A stretch of 6,454 nucleotides of DNA from Desulfobacteraceae bacterium (GTDB taxonomy: Bacteria; Desulfobacterota; Desulfobacteria; Desulfobacterales; Desulfosalsimonadaceae): positions 1 to 6,454 of the forward strand of contig SLGU01000247.1 in assembly GCA_007136525.1 (NCBI GenBank). The letters are read 5' to 3'. Shown piece after piece: positions 1 through 4,975 of the stretch. The notes under the pieces are model-generated. The model had not been told where the DNA came from. It worked only from the letters and a program-made list of their open reading frames with translations, and made no database searches. Position 1 is the first letter of the stretch; every line of letters starts with the position of its first letter. A program made the position numbers and the translations under genes.

Positions 1-41
1 GGATTAGGAATCCATTGCTCTATCCACTGAGCTACGGGGGC
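1..41 (-). tRNA. tRNA-Arg (anticodon CCU), 5' half only
   Basis: Read on the minus strand, the sequence starts GCCCCCG (acceptor arm, G1 at base 41), then TA, a D-arm with GCTC/GAGC stem and AGTGGATA loop, then the anticodon stem ATGGA and the loop TTCCTAA. Loop position 33 is T and the anticodon is CCT, which decodes AGG (arginine). The 3' half (variable loop, T-arm, acceptor 3' strand) lies beyond the left edge of the window. A TATAGA hexamer at 48-53 on the same strand sits six bases before G1 and could be a -10 box, but no good -35 goes with it. The arm pairings make the tRNA call secure. Isotype rests on the anticodon alone because the rest is not visible. Confidence 0.93.
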
Positions 42-338
42 ATAAGTTCTATAATGTCATGGAAAAAATGCAATAACCCTTTCAGCGCCCTGCCTTGACG
101 GCGGCTATTTTTAAATCGCTTTTCAGCGGGGGAATATTCAAGCCCAGCAACAGCGTCGCATATGATCAAGCTTTTTTTGATACCATAGTTGAAAGTTGCT
201 TTCAAGCACCGAATCTCTTAATTTCCAGGTTGCGGCGAAATTTTTTTACCCTCCGGAAAAAAGTTCAAAACCAGCGCCGATTGATCTCGTTTCATAGGAA
301 ATAACCAAAAAGCTTTTATATTGTTCAACAGAAGATAA
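42..338. other. Intergenic stretch without a recognisable gene
   Basis: An open frame can be read from a TTG at 95 to a stop at 304 on the plus strand. Its product is basic with no recognisable motif and there is no convincing ribosome binding site. The stretch is more AT-rich than the genes to its right. It may include decayed upstream sequence of the nucleotidyltransferase remnant that follows, but I cannot recognise homologous residues in any frame. Confidence 0.4.
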
Positions 339-581
339 ATCGCGGCTGTCTATGTTTTTGGCTCCTACGGCACCGGTCGTCACCATCCGCAAAGCGATGT
401 GGACATCGGCATCCTGATTTGCCCGGAATTTCTCGGGTCTGCAGAAGCCTTGAAACAGGAATTCATGGCTGCACTGGTAAGAATCCTGAGAAAAGAGATT
501 CCCCCGGTCATCATGAATCATGCGGGAGAAGTCCTGCTCAAGCAGATCCTTGCGTCTTTAAAGGCCATCAGGCGCCTGTAA
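339..581 (+). pseudogene. Minimal nucleotidyltransferase (MNT, MntA-like) gene remnant, N-terminus missing
   Basis: From base 339 the frame reads IAAVYVFGSYGTG followed by an SDVDIGIL segment, and it ends at a stop at 579-581. This is the signature of the DNA polymerase beta superfamily minimal nucleotidyltransferases: a GS-x-x-x-G turn followed by S-D-x-D, whose aspartates bind metal. Family members carry about 10-30 residues before this core. Here the in-frame codon at 336-338 is TAA, and there is no start codon before the catalytic motif; the first possible one, GTG at 399, lies inside SDVD. The C-terminal part (PPVIMNHAGEVLLKQIL) resembles the usual MntA tail. Such proteins are typically antitoxins paired with a HEPN-domain toxin (HepT), which polyadenylylate or AMPylate the partner. 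No HEPN gene is visible. The tail overlaps the convergent gene on its right by 14 bp. A frameshift in a longer gene is possible. I judge it a decayed fragment. Confidence 0.7.
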
Positions 582-1413
582 AATAAATGGTTTCGCATAA
601 TCCATCCCCGTCTTCTCCGACGTACCCATCAAGGGGGCGGACATTTTCCTCAATAACGCGCCCCTGGGGAAGAATGGCGTTTCGCTCCAGGTAATACCTT
701 GACAGCAGGGGTTTTCTGGCAAGTCCCAGCCCGGCGAGGCCTTGGGCCACTGTGTGATCCCCCAGTTTGAGAAAGGAACCCTTGGGATTGATGGCCATGC
801 GGAAACTGGCTTTGCTGGGAATGACGGTTTCGATGAGGTTGCGGTTGCGCACCGAATAGGTGATCAGCGGGTTTTTATCCCGCAGGAGAAAGCCCTGGCG
901 GACCACATGCAGGGTGAGAATATCACGGCCGCCTTCGGACAGGTCGCAGGTCATGGCTTCCGGGGTTATGGTGAAACGCATGTCGGCAACGAATTTCGGG
1001 TATCCCCATTCCCCCCGGCCGGCATCCCGCGCGGTCTGATCTGTCACCGGCAGATGGATGACCAGAGATCCGAATCCCGGGTATCGCCCCTCCATCAGCG
1101 CGGGAAGCAGAAGCGGCGGGGGTTTCTGGCCATGCACCACCGGCACGATGACGCCGACCTCCCCGTAAGGGCCGATGGATGTGTCCAGGTAATTGAAGAC
1201 AACGACGCCCAGCAGCGCCCTGTTGCCCGGCAAGCAGACCGGGTGGAGGCGCCGGGTGGGCATCAGGGCCTCGACGGCATGTTTATCTGCGGTGTAAAAG
1301 AGCGCAAACGCGTCGTCTCGAAAATACAGAACCGGGCTTTCGAAAGTGGCGACGCCGTGGGAAAGCATTTTGCCGGGCCGCAAGGATGAAGGGAAAAACG
1401 GTTTGTCAGTCAA
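568..1413 (-). CDS. Acetoacetate decarboxylase (ADC) family protein
   Basis: The 281-residue product matches the ADC family in length and motifs. Classical members decarboxylate acetoacetate to acetone and CO2 through a lysine Schiff base in the cytoplasm; others handle different keto acids or catalyse aldol/dehydration reactions. Visible landmarks are an arginine pair at R54-R55, the IGPYGEVGV segment with Glu85 (position of the conserved active-site glutamate), and RGEWGYPKFVAD with Lys140 as the presumed Schiff-base lysine. The residue after it is Phe141, where the Clostridium acetobutylicum enzyme has a second lysine (PKK), so activity on acetoacetate should not be assumed. The start is TTG at 1411-1413, chosen because AAAAAGGGG stands six bases upstream. 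The first in-frame ATG, at residue 16, would drop a conserved-looking N-terminus. A putative promoter lies at 1470-1498. No downstream partner gene on this strand suggests the substrate. The family call is firm, the substrate open. Confidence 0.88.
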   Translation of the reverse strand: MTDKPFFPSSLRPGKMLSHGVATFESPVLYFRDDAFALFYTADKHAVEALMPTRRLHPVCLPGNRALLGVVVFNYLDTSIGPYGEVGVIVPVVHGQKPPPLLLPALMEGRYPGFGSLVIHLPVTDQTARDAGRGEWGYPKFVADMRFTITPEAMTCDLSEGGRDILTLHVVRQGFLLRDKNPLITYSVRNRNLIETVIPSKASFRMAINPKGSFLKLGDHTVAQGLAGLGLARKPLLSRYYLERNAILPQGRVIEENVRPLDGYVGEDGDGLCETIYFTGA

Positions 1414-1419
1414 AATTGT

Positions 1420-1424
1420 CCCCT
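1420..1424 (-). promoter_or_regulatory. Ribosome binding site deciding the TTG start of the ADC-family gene
   Basis: The minus strand reads AGGGG here, inside AAAAAGGGG, six bases before the TTG at 1413-1411. No comparable purine tract precedes the alternative ATG at residue 16, so the TTG is the better start. Confidence 0.6.
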
Positions 1425-1469
1425 TTTTCTGCTGGATAAGCGATGTGCCACGATTATTTCAATAGGACT

Positions 1470-1498
1470 TTTTTATCTGTTTCACGCAAACAAGTCAA
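1470..1498 (-). promoter_or_regulatory. Putative sigma-70-type promoter for the ADC-family gene
   Basis: On the minus strand TTGACT (1498-1493, five of six matches to TTGACA) is followed after 17 bases by TAAAAA (1475-1470, four of six matches to TATAAT). This predicts a transcript starting near 1463, with a leader of about 50 bases before the TTG start. A second, weaker pair (TTGAAA at 1462-1457 and TATCCA at 1438-1433, spacing 18) would leave a very short leader. Confidence 0.4.
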
Positions 1499-1650
1499 AT
1501 TCAAATAACAGGACGCTATTTGCAGTCCAGCCGCCGGATGCGAAGAACTCCCGGTCGAAAATTTTATCCGTGCCAATCCCGCTGAAGTTATCCTGATGGT
1601 TATGCTTATTGATAAATGCTTGTGGCAATGATTATTCAATATTCAGCACT

Positions 1651-1736
1651 GCACACCGGTCGGCTGCGGCGGCGAACCTCCGACGGGCTTATCTGTGGTG
1701 CGCCTTCTCGGCTCACCGCCGGTCCGACCGATGTGC
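1651..1736. repeat. Imperfect inverted repeat / hairpin (86 bp)
   Basis: The left arm (1651-1678) begins GCACACCGGTCGG and continues to GGCGGCGAACC. The reverse complement of the right arm (1711-1736) reads GCACATCGGTCGG, then GGCGGTGAGCC. The arms share GCACA, CGGTCGG, GGCGG, GA and CC in the same order, with scattered mismatches and one indel. The loop is about 32 bases. A smaller GTGC/GCAC hairpin (1733-1745) follows immediately. No run of T follows on either strand, so it does not look like a terminator. It may be a repetitive extragenic element or the end of a mobile element. Copy number cannot be judged from one window. Confidence 0.6.
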
Positions 1737-1797
1737 TTGAGGCACTGATCAACAGTTATGATCTCCCGGCATTTATCGGATGAGCCATAAAATTGAC

Positions 1798-1991
1798 CAA
1801 TTCCGTGGGTAGGTGGGGCGGTGCTGCCCACGGCAACAATTGCAGGGGGTTGCTGATAGCTCTTGGCGAAGCGGACACCAGCGCCCTGTGGCCCTGCCGT
1901 TTATCACAGGGTGCGGGGGAGCGAGCTATAGAGATATCAGCGTTCTCCTGCAGTTGCCGGGGCAGCACCGCCCCACTAACCCACGGAATTG
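1798..1991. repeat. Long imperfect palindrome (194 bp), MITE-like element
   Basis: The left arm is 1798-1846 and the right arm 1947-1991. Reading each inward, both show CAATTCCGTGGGT, two differing bases, the 17-base block GTGGGGCGGTGCTGCCC, then CGGCAAC and TGCAGG, with one- and three-base insertions in the left arm. The interior also folds: GCTGATA...GCTC (1852-1862) pairs with GAGC...TATCAGC (1923-1942) around an 8-base excess on the right side, and GCGCCCTGTG (1881-1890) pairs with CACAGGGTGC (1905-1914) with one G-T pair around a 14-base apical loop. The whole unit can therefore form one branched hairpin. It has no transposase gene. The octamer AATTGACC occurs at both borders (1791-1798 and 1987-1994), which could be a target-site duplication partly overlapping the arms. 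Best explained as a non-autonomous miniature element. A structured RNA is the main alternative. Confidence 0.72.
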
Positions 1992-2046
1992 ACCTTGACA
2001 AAAGGATTACTTGCGGCAACGTATGGCATTGAAGGCGCTGAAGCGC

Positions 2047-2313
2047 TTACAAACGGATGACGCTGTTCAGCGTGCCATGCTCGTTGAGTGCCGTGTCGCA
2101 GCAGCCGGGATCGATCATCCATTCGCCGTCGATAATGAATTTGTACTCGTAATTGCCGTCGGAAAGCAGTTTCGCTTTTTTCCAGACGCCGGTTTCGTCC
2201 CTTTTCATGGGGTCGGCACTTTCAGACCACTGGTTAAAGGTTCCCGCTATCAGCACCTGGTGGGCTTCCGGTGCCATGATCCTGAACTCGATGCGTTTGC
2301 TCTTTCTTGCCAT
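2047..2313 (-). CDS. Stand-alone CBM48 / AMPK-type glycogen-binding domain protein
   Basis: The 88-residue product is a single carbohydrate-binding module of the CBM48 (isoamylase N-terminal / AMPK-beta) fold and nothing else. Typical marks are a beta-strand-rich N-terminus, VLIAGTFNQW (Trp29), GVWKKAKLLSDGNYEYKFIIDGEW (Lys58, Trp65) and a closing GTLNSV (Thr81, Asn83). By comparison with AMPK beta, Trp29, Lys58, Trp65, Thr81 and Asn83 fall where the alpha-glucan-contacting residues lie, so binding of glycogen or a similar glucan is plausible. No catalytic domain, signal peptide or membrane segment is present, so it should be a small cytoplasmic protein. An AAGGAGG site (2327-2321), seven bases before ATG, supports the start and suggests strong translation. 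It lies 155 bp downstream of the CoA-transferase on the same strand, too far to require a shared transcript. The domain call is firm. The cellular role is unknown. Confidence 0.9.
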   Translation of the reverse strand: MARKSKRIEFRIMAPEAHQVLIAGTFNQWSESADPMKRDETGVWKKAKLLSDGNYEYKFIIDGEWMIDPGCCDTALNEHGTLNSVIRL

Positions 2314-2320
2314 GTTTTTT

Positions 2321-2327
2321 CCTCCTT
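2321..2327 (-). promoter_or_regulatory. Consensus Shine-Dalgarno site of the CBM48 gene
   Basis: AAGGAGG on the minus strand stands seven bases before the ATG at 2313-2311. It is the best ribosome binding site in the window. Confidence 0.75.
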
Positions 2328-2468
2328 CAACGCTTTGTTGCTACGCCATGCGCGAGCAACCATTCTATAGAGAACCCGGCCCAAAGCAGCGCTGCCCAAG
2401 CGGCGGATAGCTGCAAAAGGCCCCTGAATCCAAATGTATCTTTATGCAAGGTGATGCCGCCGTCCCGG

Positions 2469-3659
2469 TCACCCCATGGCGCCCGAGGCGATGGTGCTGT
2501 CGATTTCATCACCGGACATCCCGATGATATCGGCAAGCACGCTGCGGTTATGCTCTCCCAGGGCGGGCGCAGGGCCCCGGACCTGCACCAGGCTGTTTAA
2601 TGCTTTCAGGGCCGGGCCGAAAATAGTGATAATGCCTGCGCCCGGCTGATCGATATCCACCAGAAGCCCCCTTGCAAGAGTGTGGGGGTGCTCCACCACC
2701 TGCTGGATATTGTTGACGGTAGCTGCCGGCACACCATGGGCCCGCAGTTTTTCAACGGCTGTTTTTGGGGGAAATTGCCGGGTCCAGTCCTCGATAATCG
2801 TTTTCAGGGCCGGCTCATTTTCATTGCGGACGAAAAAATTGGAAAAGCGTTCGTCATCGAAGAGTTCAGGGCGGCCGATGGCATCGCACAACCCCTTGAA
2901 CGGCTTGTCCCCGGCGCAGATCAGAAAAACAAAGCCATCCGATGCCTGGAAGGTGTCAAAGGGCGTCACATAGGGATAACGGTTTCCCGAGCGCTTCGGG
3001 ATGTTGCCCGTTACCGTGTAATCCACAAATTTGGCCTCCAGGAGCTGAACAGCCACATCAAACATGGAAACATCGAGGTATTCTCCCTGTCCTGTCCGTT
3101 CACGGGCGAACAGGGCCGCGCTGATGCCAAGCGCCGCGTACATGGCTGTGGAGATGTCCACGATCAGGGTCCCGGCCCGGAGGGGTTCCCCCTCAGGGTA
3201 CCCGGTGGTGCTCATGAGTCCGCTGATGGCCTGGATCACGGCATCGTATGCGGGTTGCGAAGACAGGGGGCCGGTTTGGCCGTAGCCGGAAATGGAGCAC
3301 ATGATCAGGCCGGGGTTGACCGCCTTGAGATCGTCATAGGCCAGGCCAAGGCGGGCCATGACACCGGGCCTGAAATTTTCCACCAACACGTCGGATTTGG
3401 CCGCCAGGGATTTGAAAACCGCGACAGCTTTTTCGTTTTTCAAATCCAGCGTAATCCCTTTTTTGCCCCGGTTCAGGGTTGTAAACGAAGCAGACTGCGA
3501 GCCCTTGTAGGGCGGGAACAGACGCGCTTCATCCCCAAGGCCGGGTTTTTCGACCTTGATGACTTCCGCTCCCAGGTCGCACAGAAAAAACGTGGATCCC
3601 GGGCCTGCAACGGTTGTTGTAAAATCAATGACGCGGACACCTTCCAGCATTGAACGCAT
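2469..3659 (-). CDS. CaiB/BaiF family III CoA-transferase
   Basis: The 396-residue product is a full-length family III CoA-transferase, the group of formyl-CoA:oxalate, carnitine, bile-acid and aryl-succinate CoA-transferases. These move CoA between acyl-CoA and a free carboxylate through an aspartyl anhydride, usually as interlocked dimers in the cytoplasm. Seen here are LEGVRVIDFTTTVAGP (5-20), GAEVIKVEKP (30-39), NRGKKGITLDLK (63-74), VLVENFRPGVMARLGL (91-106), SGYGQTGP (124-131), YDAVIQAISGLM (138-149) and TLIVDISTAMYA (164-175), in which Asp168 aligns with the catalytic aspartate. The C-terminal part has KTAVEKLRAHGVPAATVNN and LGEHNRSVLADI, both typical. ATG at 3659-3657 is preceded by AAGGGGG at eight bases; a second ATG three codons on is less well placed. 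No acyl-CoA dehydrogenase, hydratase or CoA-ligase gene lies beside it, so the acid substrate is not indicated. Confidence 0.93.
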   Translation of the reverse strand: MRSMLEGVRVIDFTTTVAGPGSTFFLCDLGAEVIKVEKPGLGDEARLFPPYKGSQSASFTTLNRGKKGITLDLKNEKAVAVFKSLAAKSDVLVENFRPGVMARLGLAYDDLKAVNPGLIMCSISGYGQTGPLSSQPAYDAVIQAISGLMSTTGYPEGEPLRAGTLIVDISTAMYAALGISAALFARERTGQGEYLDVSMFDVAVQLLEAKFVDYTVTGNIPKRSGNRYPYVTPFDTFQASDGFVFLICAGDKPFKGLCDAIGRPELFDDERFSNFFVRNENEPALKTIIEDWTRQFPPKTAVEKLRAHGVPAATVNNIQQVVEHPHTLARGLLVDIDQPGAGIITIFGPALKALNSLVQVRGPAPALGEHNRSVLADIIGMSGDEIDSTIASGAMG

Positions 3660-3717
3660 GATCTATACCCCCTTCATTAACGGTTGCCGTGAGAATTCGT
3701 AAAGACATCCAGGCCCA

Positions 3718-3723
3718 ATTATA
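3718..3723 (-). promoter_or_regulatory. Perfect TATAAT -10 hexamer upstream of the CoA-transferase gene
   Basis: TATAAT is read on the minus strand about 60 bases before the CoA-transferase start. The bases 16-18 positions upstream (GCACGC or GGCACG) are a poor -35, so a sigma-70 promoter here would be weak or activator-dependent. It overlaps the predicted start of the sigma-54-like element, so the two are alternatives. Confidence 0.3.
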
Positions 3724-3732
3724 AAGGAAGAT

Positions 3733-3748
3733 TTCAAAAAGCGTGCCA
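3733..3748 (-). promoter_or_regulatory. Sigma-54-like -24/-12 element upstream of the CoA-transferase gene
   Basis: The minus strand reads TGGCACG, four bases, then TTGAA. The sigma-54 consensus is TGGCACG-N4-TTGCW, so the -24 block and TTG match at the correct spacing, but the near-invariant C of the -12 GC is A. Transcription would start near 3722, about 60 bases before the ATG. The mismatch keeps this a candidate only. Confidence 0.35.
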
Positions 3749-3849
3749 TGATGAAGCACTGGCGGCGATAAAGTAAATTATATAATTATTTCAATATGAT
3801 ATATAATTACATTAAGCCGGAAAAAAAGTATATTTCTGCAGCATGTCTC

Positions 3850-3896
3850 CTGACGGGTGACAAAGGAAAGGGGTCAGTGTCTTCTGACGGTTGACA
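3850..3896. repeat. Two 13-base direct repeats with overlapping small hairpins
   Basis: CTGACGGGTGACA (3850-3862) recurs as CTGACGGTTGACA (3884-3896), one mismatch, 34 bases apart, which is a little over three helical turns. Between and within them GTCAG (3873-3877) can pair with CTGAC (3884-3888), and GTGTC (3877-3881) with GACAC (3893-3897). They could be a tandem operator for a regulator of the divergent genes, or debris of a palindromic element. Confidence 0.4.
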
Positions 3897-3941
3897 CCGG
3901 AATGGAAAAATCTGAAACCGACTTTTCCTATGCAGTCAGCC

Positions 3942-3970
3942 TTTACCATAACAAAAAAATAAATTATATT
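3942..3970 (+). promoter_or_regulatory. Putative sigma-70-type promoter reading towards the GDPD gene
   Basis: TTTACC (3942-3947, four of six matches) is followed after exactly 17 bases by TATATT (3965-3970, five of six). A start near 3977 would transcribe the J-domain remnant and then the GDPD gene. It may originally have served the J-domain gene. Confidence 0.4.
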
Positions 3971-4019
3971 ATTGGGAAATTGTTTTAAGCCCCATCCAGG
4001 GGTGTTGCTTATTTCTGAG

Positions 4020-4121
4020 ATGAAAAAACATGGCAATGCTATGAAGGCGGGTTATGGTAAAGCGTATCATGCGATTCTGGGGATTTCCCCCGGCGCCGGG
4101 CGTGAGGAGATCAAGGCGGCG
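4020..4121 (+). pseudogene. DnaJ-type J-domain gene, 5' fragment only
   Basis: The frame from ATG 4020 (or ATG 4041) reads GYGKAYHAILGIS, then PGAGREEIKAA. This is the opening of a J-domain: helix I with the Y-x-x-LGI pattern, then the start of helix II, EIKxAY. J-domains stimulate Hsp70 ATPase through an HPD tripeptide after helix II. Here the similarity stops abruptly after GCGGCG at 4121, where Tyr-Arg-Arg-Leu is expected. The frame continues with unrelated residues to a stop at 4206-4208 and no HPD is present, so the product cannot be a working co-chaperone. No clear ribosome binding site precedes either ATG. The break lies 31 bases before the start of the GDPD gene, and the leftover frame overlaps that gene by 56 bases. 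This suggests a deletion or insertion that joined two loci. A divergent short peptide gene is less likely. Confidence 0.72.
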
Positions 4122-4152
4122 TCCACCATCCAAACGCCGGCAAAGGTGAAAA

Positions 4153-4968
4153 TTGATCGAAAAACCTCTCTGGATCAGCCATCGCGGCTACAAAAAAAAT
4201 GCCGCTGAAAACACCCGGGCCGCGTTTCAGGCCGCTGTTGAGCTTGGGTTTTCCTGCCTGGAAACCGACCTGAGACTGACCCGGGACGGCCGCATCGTCC
4301 TGGTCCACGACCCGGACCTAAAACGCCTTGCCGGTGACCGGCGAAGGGTGGGGGATTTAACCGCCGCGGAGCTAACCGGCATCCGGCTGAAGGCGCCCAT
4401 AGAACCGCACCGCAGCCCTAATTCCCACGGTACACCGGAAAACAAGGAAGATGACGCAAGCCATGTGATGTTTTTTGATGTGTTTGCCGCCGCGTTTTCC
4501 CATTGCCGGTGGGTCCTGGACATCAAGCCGGAAGCAGGCGATAAAACCATCCTGGCCCTGGCCCGGTGGGCCAAAGCCAAAGGCATGGTCGACAAAATCA
4601 TCGAAAACGCCAGGGTGCTGACCTGGGATGCCGGCCATGAAGCGCTGGCGCGCCTTCATTTTCCCGGCATCAGGTTTTATGCAAGGCAGCCGGAATGCTG
4701 GCGGGCGGGAATTGCGGCGCTGTCCGGCATGCCAGGGCTCGGGGGGATTCAACCCGGGAGAACCTATGCCATACCGCCGTCTGTTTTGGGCCTGCCCCTG
4801 TTTCGGGCGTCCATTGTGCGGCGTTTCCACGAAAGAGGCGCATCGGTCGTGGCCTTTCTCCCGCCGGCCGGGGCTCCGGCCCGGCGTGCGGTTGCGGCCG
4901 GCTTTGATGAAATCCTGACCAACCATGAAAAAGAGGCAGGCCAGGGGCCTGCGCCTCGCGCAGTATAG
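4153..4968 (+). CDS. Glycerophosphodiester phosphodiesterase (GDPD) family protein
   Basis: The 271-residue product has the GDPD TIM-barrel signature. These metal-dependent enzymes hydrolyse glycerophosphodiesters, the deacylated phospholipids, to sn-glycerol 3-phosphate and an alcohol. Seen are ISHRGY with His10 and Arg11, AENTRAAFQAAVELG (Glu19, Asn20), LETDLRLTRDGRIVLVHDPDLKRLAG with Glu37, Asp39 and the second catalytic His52, and VLDIKPE at 121-127. The last site is usually L-x-I-E-x-K, so the metal-binding Glu appears as Asp123. The C-terminal signature GFDEILTNH replaces the usual GxDxIxTD, with Asn for Asp. No signal peptide is present, so a cytoplasmic enzyme is expected. The start is TTG: an in-frame TGA at 4147-4149 excludes longer forms, AAAGGTG at 4142-4148 can serve as ribosome binding site, and no ATG occurs before the conserved HRG. 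It converges on the acyltransferase gene 29 bp further on. Family firm, exact substrate unknown. Confidence 0.9.
   Translation: MIEKPLWISHRGYKKNAAENTRAAFQAAVELGFSCLETDLRLTRDGRIVLVHDPDLKRLAGDRRRVGDLTAAELTGIRLKAPIEPHRSPNSHGTPENKEDDASHVMFFDVFAAAFSHCRWVLDIKPEAGDKTILALARWAKAKGMVDKIIENARVLTWDAGHEALARLHFPGIRFYARQPECWRAGIAALSGMPGLGGIQPGRTYAIPPSVLGLPLFRASIVRRFHERGASVVAFLPPAGAPARRAVAAGFDEILTNHEKEAGQGPAPRAV
4928..4957 (-). terminator. Intrinsic terminator of the acyltransferase gene, inside the GDPD 3' end
   Basis: On the minus strand GCAGGCC (4952-4946 region) pairs perfectly over seven bases with GGCCTGC around the triloop CCT. The flanking GAG and CTC extend the stem with a two-base bulge, and TTTTT (4932-4928) follows directly. 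This is a standard rho-independent layout about 40 bases past the acyltransferase stop. It lies within the last codons of the opposing GDPD gene. On the plus strand no T-run follows. Confidence 0.65.
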
Positions 4969-4975
4969 GTGCTGT

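Larger units (their letters stand above)
1499..2046. other. Gene-free interval carrying palindromic elements
   Basis: No frame here gives a product that I recognise. The few open frames are made largely of the two palindromic elements described separately and read through on both strands, as expected of structured DNA. Bases 1499-1650 show nothing notable. Bases 1992-2046 contain a TTGACA at 1995-2000 with no acceptable -10 partner, and a small hairpin (2031-2047) that reaches the stop codon of the CBM48 gene. Confidence 0.5.
3749..4019. other. AT-rich divergent intergenic region
   Basis: This is the longest AT-rich run in the window, especially at 3770-3815 and 3951-3972, between GC-rich genes. 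It separates the leftward CoA-transferase from the rightward J-domain remnant and GDPD gene. It contains a near-perfect 13-base direct repeat (3850-3862 and 3884-3896) and a rightward promoter candidate (3942-3970). No gene is seen. Confidence 0.5.

Noticed and set aside
1..600. A tRNA-associated integrative element
   Set aside because: Integration usually uses the 3' end of the tRNA, which lies outside the window. No integrase gene or attachment-site duplicate is visible on this side.
742..1389. A 215-codon open frame on the plus strand
   Set aside because: It lies opposite the ADC-family gene, which has clear family motifs. The frame is a by-product of GC-rich codon use and its product has no recognisable pattern.
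1651..1991. A CRISPR array or similar tandem repeat system
   Set aside because: The repeats are inverted pairs with unequal spacing, not regularly spaced direct repeats.
1995..2030. A perfect TTGACA (1995-2000) as a rightward promoter
   Set aside because: No TATAAT-like hexamer lies 16-19 bases downstream, and no rightward gene follows.
1643..2032. Open frames on both strands across the palindromic elements
   Set aside because: They consist of the inverted repeats themselves, so similar peptides appear on both strands. No catalytic or transposase motif such as DDE or HUH is seen.
2031..2047. A small hairpin touching the CBM48 stop codon, considered as a terminator
   Set aside because: The stem has only six pairs with a bulge, and no T-run follows on the minus strand.
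2327..2536. A 69-residue minus-strand frame with a hydrophobic C-terminal half between the CoA-transferase and CBM48 genes
   Set aside because: It starts inside the CoA-transferase coding sequence in another frame, runs into the CBM48 ribosome binding site and shows no family motif.
2682..3653. A 323-codon plus-strand frame
   Set aside because: It is the antisense of the well-supported CoA-transferase, with no domain signature.
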